A DNA stretch of 8,005 nt from RUG100 sp034927505 (GTDB lineage Bacteria > Bacillota > Clostridia > Peptostreptococcales > Anaerovoracaceae): assembly GCA_034927505.1 (NCBI GenBank), contig JAYFPY010000048.1, positions 1-8,005 of the forward strand. Direction: 5' to 3'. The notes beneath the pieces are model-generated. The model worked only from the letters and a program-made list of their open reading frames with translations, did not search any database and was not told where the DNA came from. Below are positions 4,475 through 8,005 of this stretch, in pieces (the first letter of the stretch is position 1; every line of letters begins with the position of its first letter). Made by a program: the position numbers and the translations under genes.

Positions 4475-7273
4475 CTATTTATCTGCACATACGACGCAAA
4501 GGTTCTCCAGTGCTCTTGTGCATGCAACATACATTTCCCTCTCGTTCATATTCAAGTCATATACATACACATTTTCAAACTCCATGCCCTTTACCAATCT
4601 TACCGGAATCACATTATCTTTTTCTTTGCTCAAAACCATGTTAGATTCATCAACGAAATTATACCTGTTCTCATCATTTGCCAGTGATTCATACTCTTCT
4701 CTGGATTTAACGATCAAGGCCGTTCTTTTATCACCCGCTCTCTTGTATAAGCCGGCAAAATCACAGTTCTTGATTTCTTCAGCTTTACCATGCAGGCCTA
4801 TCCCCTTTATGTCCAGATGCAAACGTTCATTTATATATTCGGTTATCTCCTCTGCATTTCTATAATTTGTATCGAATTTAACAGACTTCTCATAGCCATG
4901 GTCTTCATAGTATCTTATGTCGTTATTGCTGATCCCTTTAGAAATAATGCATTGCATAGGATCGCCGTACAAGTTGACGCTCTCAGGATCGTACGCTCTG
5001 GTGATCAATTTTATTTCATTTAAGGAGCAGTCCTGGAATTCATCTAGGATCAGCAGGCCCTTTCGCTTGTTCGAAATATTGTATATTCCACTGAGCGCAG
5101 TAAGAACGAGGTATAATTCAAACTCATAATCCCTCTTTTCCAGCCCGATTTTTTCTTTATAATAGTCTATAACAGCATCGATAGTATCTATTGCATATCC
5201 GTCTGTATGGTCACTGCTGCATTGTTTGAAGCTTTCTATACGTATATACAGTTCTTTCAATTCATGTAAGAATGTGTGTACTGTCACATTTCGTTTTGCC
5301 GCCGCTTCATTCAGCTGTACCATGTATTTTTCATAAAAACTATAAATGGGTTTATATAATGATTCATTCAGCGAATATTTATCAGCAGTCGTTTTGACTT
5401 CTTCCCCAGACATATCACTTTCCTCGAAGAAAAGTTTAAGTGAATCATACTTCATCTTGTTTCTTTCATATTCTTTCAGTCCCGGCACTTCTTTGTTCAA
5501 TGCTGCCGCCTTCTCTTTCTCGATTCTGTCAAGGTCAGCATTCAATTCCTTTATCTCTTTTTCTAGTTCTCGTTTCGATAATGTTAATATTCCTCTCTTT
5601 TCAGATCCGAAAAGTGTCGATTCGTTCTTGATAGCATTAAGCTTCGAAAGAATCTCGTATAATTCGAACTCGGTGTTATCTAGAACATCTTCGATTTTTT
5701 CCTTTTTTGCCCTGTATCCTTCTTTTATCCTTTCAGCTTTCTGCACTGCTGTCTGCAAGGTGGCTTCCATCTTTTCTATTTCGTCCTTCAACGTATTTGA
5801 ATCACTGTTTTTGCCAAGCAATTTTGCTTCAATATTATTTTTGGATATGCTTCTACACACATCCAAATATTCCCGGATCATTTTGCTGTAATACTCGATC
5901 ACCGCTCCATCCTCTTCACGGTCCACGGAGTACCCAAAGATCTCCTCAGCTCTCGCTGATATCCTTTTCCCCTCGTATTCACGAAACGCCAATCCATCAT
6001 ATTCGTTTTCGGGATGATACATGATGTTTAAAACCGTTTCCTGAAACTGCAGTTTGAAATCTGTGCTGTAAATCGTCTTTATTATTCCGCTGTCAACAAA
6101 GTAATTCGACCATAATTGTTTTTGACGCAGCCGATCAATAAATCCATTGTCCCTATATTTTAATAAGTTGCTGTCAATAATATGATTTTTGATAGCTTCG
6201 ATATAGAAGTCGTGCATGTCCATACGTTTGCAGTCACCCAAATCAAGTTTCTTTGCAAGCTCGACATTCTCCATATTCAGCAACTGATTTGGAGATATCA
6301 CAGTGATATCTTCGGGAACAATATACTTATTAAAAACCATATATGACAGCCTGCGCAGCATTATAGCCGTTTTACCTGACCCGGCACACCCTATCACAGC
6401 CATATCAGTACCTATCGGTTCCTTTATTACCGAATACTGGAGTGCTTGTATTGTATTTGCTATGCTCTTTACATTGACATCGCTGCGCTGAGACTCGATC
6501 AATTTCACTAAAAAGCCATCTGCCTCCACAAGTTCCTTGTTTTCATTATTGACTCTATCTGAAAATGCCTCATACGTTCCCTTAGTTATAATAAAATCTC
6601 TGATCACATTCACGTTATTGTTTGATTCCGGATTATAAAAAATATGCCCCATAGTACTGTCACGCCAGTCGAGCACTTTGCCCTTGATTTCACTATTGCC
6701 CAAGTATACTATTCGATCATCCTTTGTGATCACTTCACCAAAATAAGGTTTGTCCATGATTGCTTTTTTCTGATTTCTATTTTCAATCTTCTCATTCTTC
6801 TCTTTATAGCAGTCCGGATCGAAATCGGGGCTGTTCCCATTTGACATCAACTCCATACCTTCAACTTCTTTTTCTGCTGACTCGCATTCTTCTCTGACCA
6901 ACGTTTCGATTTCATTAAAATGCTGCTCTTCAATCAAATTCTCCCTGCCCGGATAAGGCATATTTCTAATCGATTCAGCATAGAGTTTGAATTCCTCCTC
7001 GATCTTTTCAAGCACGAAATTCTCCTTGTATATCTGATACGCTTTACTCTTGTTTTCTTCAATGTCCGATGTCTCATCATCCTCTGAAAACTGAAATATC
7101 TTTCCTAATCCAATATCCCAATATTTGTGCTGCAATTCAACTCCGTTTTTATCTCTTACCATAAATACTTCATTTTTTGTTTCAACAACGTAAGGCTCTT
7201 CCCGACGCGGTGAATGCAATTCCATATCCGGCCTAATAAAAAACTTATAGGCATAGTCTTTAGCTCTGTCCAT
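4475..7273 (-). CDS. HelD-like superfamily 1 (UvrD/Rep-type) ATPase/helicase
   Basis: This encodes 932 aa. The ATG at 7273 has GAGAGG 9 nt upstream; an in-frame TTG at 7327 has no such site. SF1 motifs occur in order: Q-motif area (ALQYSVI, 277-283), Walker A GCAGSGKT (295-302), Walker B DEFQD (744-748), motif III YGDPMQCI (769-776), NYRNAEEI (803-810), motif V VKGMEFENVYV (894-904) and motif VI YVACTRAL (915-922). WRDSTMGHIFY (203-213), ahead of Walker A, matches the 'DWRAP..s.fY' element typical of HelD. HelD proteins are ATP-driven factors that enter RNA polymerase channels and release stalled polymerase; the helical acidic N-terminal region (about 72-145) would be the polymerase-probing arm. 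A long coiled coil (about 494-592) sits between the Walker motifs. At 932 residues it is longer than Bacillus HelD (about 775), so a specialised or defence-related SF1 protein is also possible. It is cytosolic and probably transcribed from the promoter at 7572-7600. Confidence 0.85.
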   Translation of the reverse strand: MDRAKDYAYKFFIRPDMELHSPRREEPYVVETKNEVFMVRDKNGVELQHKYWDIGLGKIFQFSEDDETSDIEENKSKAYQIYKENFVLEKIEEEFKLYAESIRNMPYPGRENLIEEQHFNEIETLVREECESAEKEVEGMELMSNGNSPDFDPDCYKEKNEKIENRNQKKAIMDKPYFGEVITKDDRIVYLGNSEIKGKVLDWRDSTMGHIFYNPESNNNVNVIRDFIITKGTYEAFSDRVNNENKELVEADGFLVKLIESQRSDVNVKSIANTIQALQYSVIKEPIGTDMAVIGCAGSGKTAIMLRRLSYMVFNKYIVPEDITVISPNQLLNMENVELAKKLDLGDCKRMDMHDFYIEAIKNHIIDSNLLKYRDNGFIDRLRQKQLWSNYFVDSGIIKTIYSTDFKLQFQETVLNIMYHPENEYDGLAFREYEGKRISARAEEIFGYSVDREEDGAVIEYYSKMIREYLDVCRSISKNNIEAKLLGKNSDSNTLKDEIEKMEATLQTAVQKAERIKEGYRAKKEKIEDVLDNTEFELYEILSKLNAIKNESTLFGSEKRGILTLSKRELEKEIKELNADLDRIEKEKAAALNKEVPGLKEYERNKMKYDSLKLFFEESDMSGEEVKTTADKYSLNESLYKPIYSFYEKYMVQLNEAAAKRNVTVHTFLHELKELYIRIESFKQCSSDHTDGYAIDTIDAVIDYYKEKIGLEKRDYEFELYLVLTALSGIYNISNKRKGLLILDEFQDCSLNEIKLITRAYDPESVNLYGDPMQCIISKGISNNDIRYYEDHGYEKSVKFDTNYRNAEEITEYINERLHLDIKGIGLHGKAEEIKNCDFAGLYKRAGDKRTALIVKSREEYESLANDENRYNFVDESNMVLSKEKDNVIPVRLVKGMEFENVYVYDLNMNEREMYVACTRALENLCVVCADK

Positions 7274-7336
7274 TTTCTGTATCCTCTCATTTTTTAAAAT
7301 ATGAATCAAATAATAATTAGACTTCAAGACAATAAA

Positions 7337-7528
7337 TTATGGATTCTCACCCAGAAACAGGGCCGGCTCAGCGGCCTTAATTTTGAAACACGCGGCATAC
7401 CATTCTTTTAATGCTCGGCCATGTTTCCTCCCGGCAAGTTGCTTCCACCCTCGTACACAAAAAACCGGCATCTCTTCTCGAACTGCTGCATCTTTGTGCT
7501 TCTCCTGATTATCTGTTGGCACCACCAT
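7337..7528 (-). CDS. Possible 63-aa small protein upstream of the helicase
   Basis: From ATG 7528 to TAA this reads 63 aa. I chose this start because GAGGGGGG lies just upstream and because the ATG further upstream at 7573 overlaps the -10 box of the promoter at 7572-7600, so it would not be in the message. The predicted transcript start near 7565 leaves a leader of about 37 nt. The peptide is basic in its middle (GWKQLAGRKHGRALKEWYAACFKIK), with three Trp/Tyr residues, two Cys, and no membrane segment. The stop is 63 nt before the helicase start, so the two may share a transcript. No family is recognised. It could be a real small protein, a leader peptide, or an open frame by chance in a helicase 5' leader. 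Confidence 0.4.
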   Translation of the reverse strand: MVVPTDNQEKHKDAAVREEMPVFCVRGWKQLAGRKHGRALKEWYAACFKIKAAEPALFLGENP

Positions 7529-7571
7529 TAGATCCCCCCTCAACAAAATATAACCAAAATTTCTTCTTACC

Positions 7572-7600
7572 ATTATACCCTCTGCGTCTCATCCATTCAA
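7572..7600 (-). promoter_or_regulatory. Promoter reading toward the small ORF and the helicase
   Basis: On the minus strand TTGAAT (7600-7595, four of six consensus bases) is followed by a 17-nt spacer and a perfect TATAAT (7577-7572). It predicts a start near 7565, which gives the helicase an untranslated or small-ORF-bearing leader of about 290 nt. No better promoter is seen closer to 7273. Confidence 0.6.
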
Positions 7601-7661
7601 TGACAATCTCCATTTCTGCACGCAATGAGTACACAACATGCATGTATGCTCTTATCGGTTG

Positions 7662-7731
7662 ACCCAGTATTTCCGAATTTGGAAACACTGGGAAACACTT
7701 TAAAAAGTATTTCCAACTATTTATACTGGAT
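7662..7731 (-). repeat. Four-arm inverted-repeat element between CRISPR array and helicase
   Basis: Related arms occur in the order A, A', A', A: AGTATTTCC (7666-7674), GGAAACACT (7681-7689), GGAAACACTT (7691-7700) and AAGTATTTCC (7705-7714). An outer pair, ACCCAGTAT (7662-7670) and ATACTGGAT (7723-7731), frames them. As minus-strand RNA they form an 11-bp stem (7714-7704 with 7701-7691) and a 12-bp stem (7692-7681 with 7674-7663), each with one G-U pair. On the plus strand those positions are A-C mismatches. Neither stem is followed by a T-tract, so they are not standard terminators. Confidence 0.6.
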
Positions 7732-7769
7732 ACCATTTTCGCATATGGATCCTTTGGATTAAAGGCACC

Positions 7770-8005
7770 CGGTTAGCACCATTCAATTTAACACGTCTCC
7801 AAAACCAGCACCGTATGCAAGCATTAGGTCCACTAGTCTTAGCACCATTCAATTTAACACGTCTCCAAAACGCTACTCTCCTCACATGCCGCAGGGATAT
7901 CGTCTTAGCACCATTCAATTTAACACGTATCCAAAACCCTATATAGTACAAGGGGATACCCTTACAAGTCTTAGCACCATTCAATTTAACACGTCTCCAA
8001 AACAC
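7770..8005 (-). CRISPR. Leader-distal end of a CRISPR array, type II-like repeat (continues past the right edge)
   Basis: Four 36-bp repeats lie at 7770-7805, 7836-7871, 7902-7937 and 7968-8003, separated by three different 30-bp spacers (7806-7835, 7872-7901, 7938-7967); a fourth spacer begins at 8004. The plus-strand repeat starts GTCTTAGCACCATTC and ends CACGTCTCCAAAAC. Its reverse complement starts GTTTTGGAGACGTG and contains GAATGGT, like type II-A repeats (GTTTTAGAGC...GAATGG). This implies minus-strand transcription. The leftmost repeat differs in its first three bases, as terminal leader-distal repeats often do, so leader, newest spacers and cas genes should lie to the right. The repeat at 7902 has one internal change. 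No cas gene, tracrRNA or anti-repeat is in the window, so the type is inferred from the repeat only. Confidence 0.93.

Noticed and set aside
7274..7327. Extended helicase start at a TTG (7327) giving 950 residues.
   Set aside because: No Shine-Dalgarno precedes it, whereas ATG 7273 has GAGAGG at good spacing.
7361..7376. GC-rich hairpin GGCCG-GCTCAG-CGGCC as a terminator before the helicase.
   Set aside because: The stem is only 5 bp, lies inside the possible small ORF, and no T-tract follows on either strand.
7509..7736. Minus-strand 75-codon frame between the array and the small ORF.
   Set aside because: It has no ribosome binding site, crosses the inverted-repeat element and the promoter, and has low-complexity protein features only at its end.
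7274..7769. A tracrRNA or anti-repeat near the array.
   Set aside because: I found no stretch complementary or similar to the ends of the repeat (GTTTTGGAGACG or its complement) anywhere else in the window; tracrRNA probably lies with cas9 outside.
7704..7769. A fifth, decayed CRISPR repeat plus spacer left of the first repeat.
   Set aside because: Only ACCATT and a few scattered bases agree with the repeat, and they are out of register with the 66-bp period.
7806..7967. Self-targeting of the window by the three spacers.
   Set aside because: Visual comparison on both strands found only short shared words of about 8 bases, no protospacer-length match.
7721..8005. An open minus-strand frame of 94 codons with a repeating 'FWRRVKLNGAKT' peptide.
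   Set aside because: It is the CRISPR array read in frame: repeat plus spacer is 66 bp, exactly 22 codons, so the frame stays open and the peptide repeats. It is not a protein.

Overview
The window looks like accessory DNA from a low-to-mid GC member of the Bacillota, most likely a gut-type Clostridia/Lachnospiraceae relative. This is an inference from strong Shine-Dalgarno sequences (GGAGG/GAGAGGAG), an LXG/WXG100-style secreted toxin, a HelD-like helicase and a type II-style CRISPR repeat. No rRNA, tRNA or housekeeping marker is present to fix the taxon. Almost everything is coded on the minus strand.

Left part (1-3692): a minus-strand polymorphic-toxin cassette. From upstream to downstream it holds an unrecognised 135-aa gene (3285-3692), a 486-aa LXG-like modular toxin (1667-3127), a 260-aa candidate immunity protein made of two tandem copies of one domain (898-1680), and a 127-aa SseB-like protein (505-888). 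The last three are translationally packed: a 14-nt overlap, then a 9-nt gap in which the Shine-Dalgarno overlaps the previous stop. The toxin has its own promoter (TTGACA-18-TATCAT). Between that promoter and the toxin start lies an intrinsic-terminator-like hairpin with a U6 tract and an overlapping alternative pairing, a layout expected of a transcription attenuator. Downstream (1-504) there is no convincing complete gene, but there are scraps of the same cassette: a 3' end of the 135-aa gene, a second copy of the toxin promoter and a piece resembling the toxin N-terminus. This suggests the locus was once a longer, recombining array.

Middle (3693-4474): a 240-bp divergent regulatory region with a 25-bp tandem direct repeat and several palindromes, then the only complete plus-strand gene, a 163-aa membrane-anchored protein of unknown function. 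It converges on the helicase gene, and a strong minus-strand terminator lies between them.

Right part (4475-8005): a 932-aa HelD-like superfamily 1 ATPase/helicase on the minus strand, preceded by a good promoter (TTGAAT-17-TATAAT) and a possible 63-aa small protein. Next comes an unusual cluster of four related inverted-repeat arms that fold best as minus-strand RNA. The window ends in the leader-distal end of a CRISPR array (36-bp repeats, 30-bp spacers, a degenerate terminal repeat) whose repeat resembles type II-A repeats. Leader, cas genes and tracrRNA would lie to the right, outside the window.

The most promising novelties are the attenuator-like leader of the toxin with its duplicated promoter, the unassigned toxin C-terminal domain with its duplicated-domain immunity candidate, and the structured element between the CRISPR array and the helicase.
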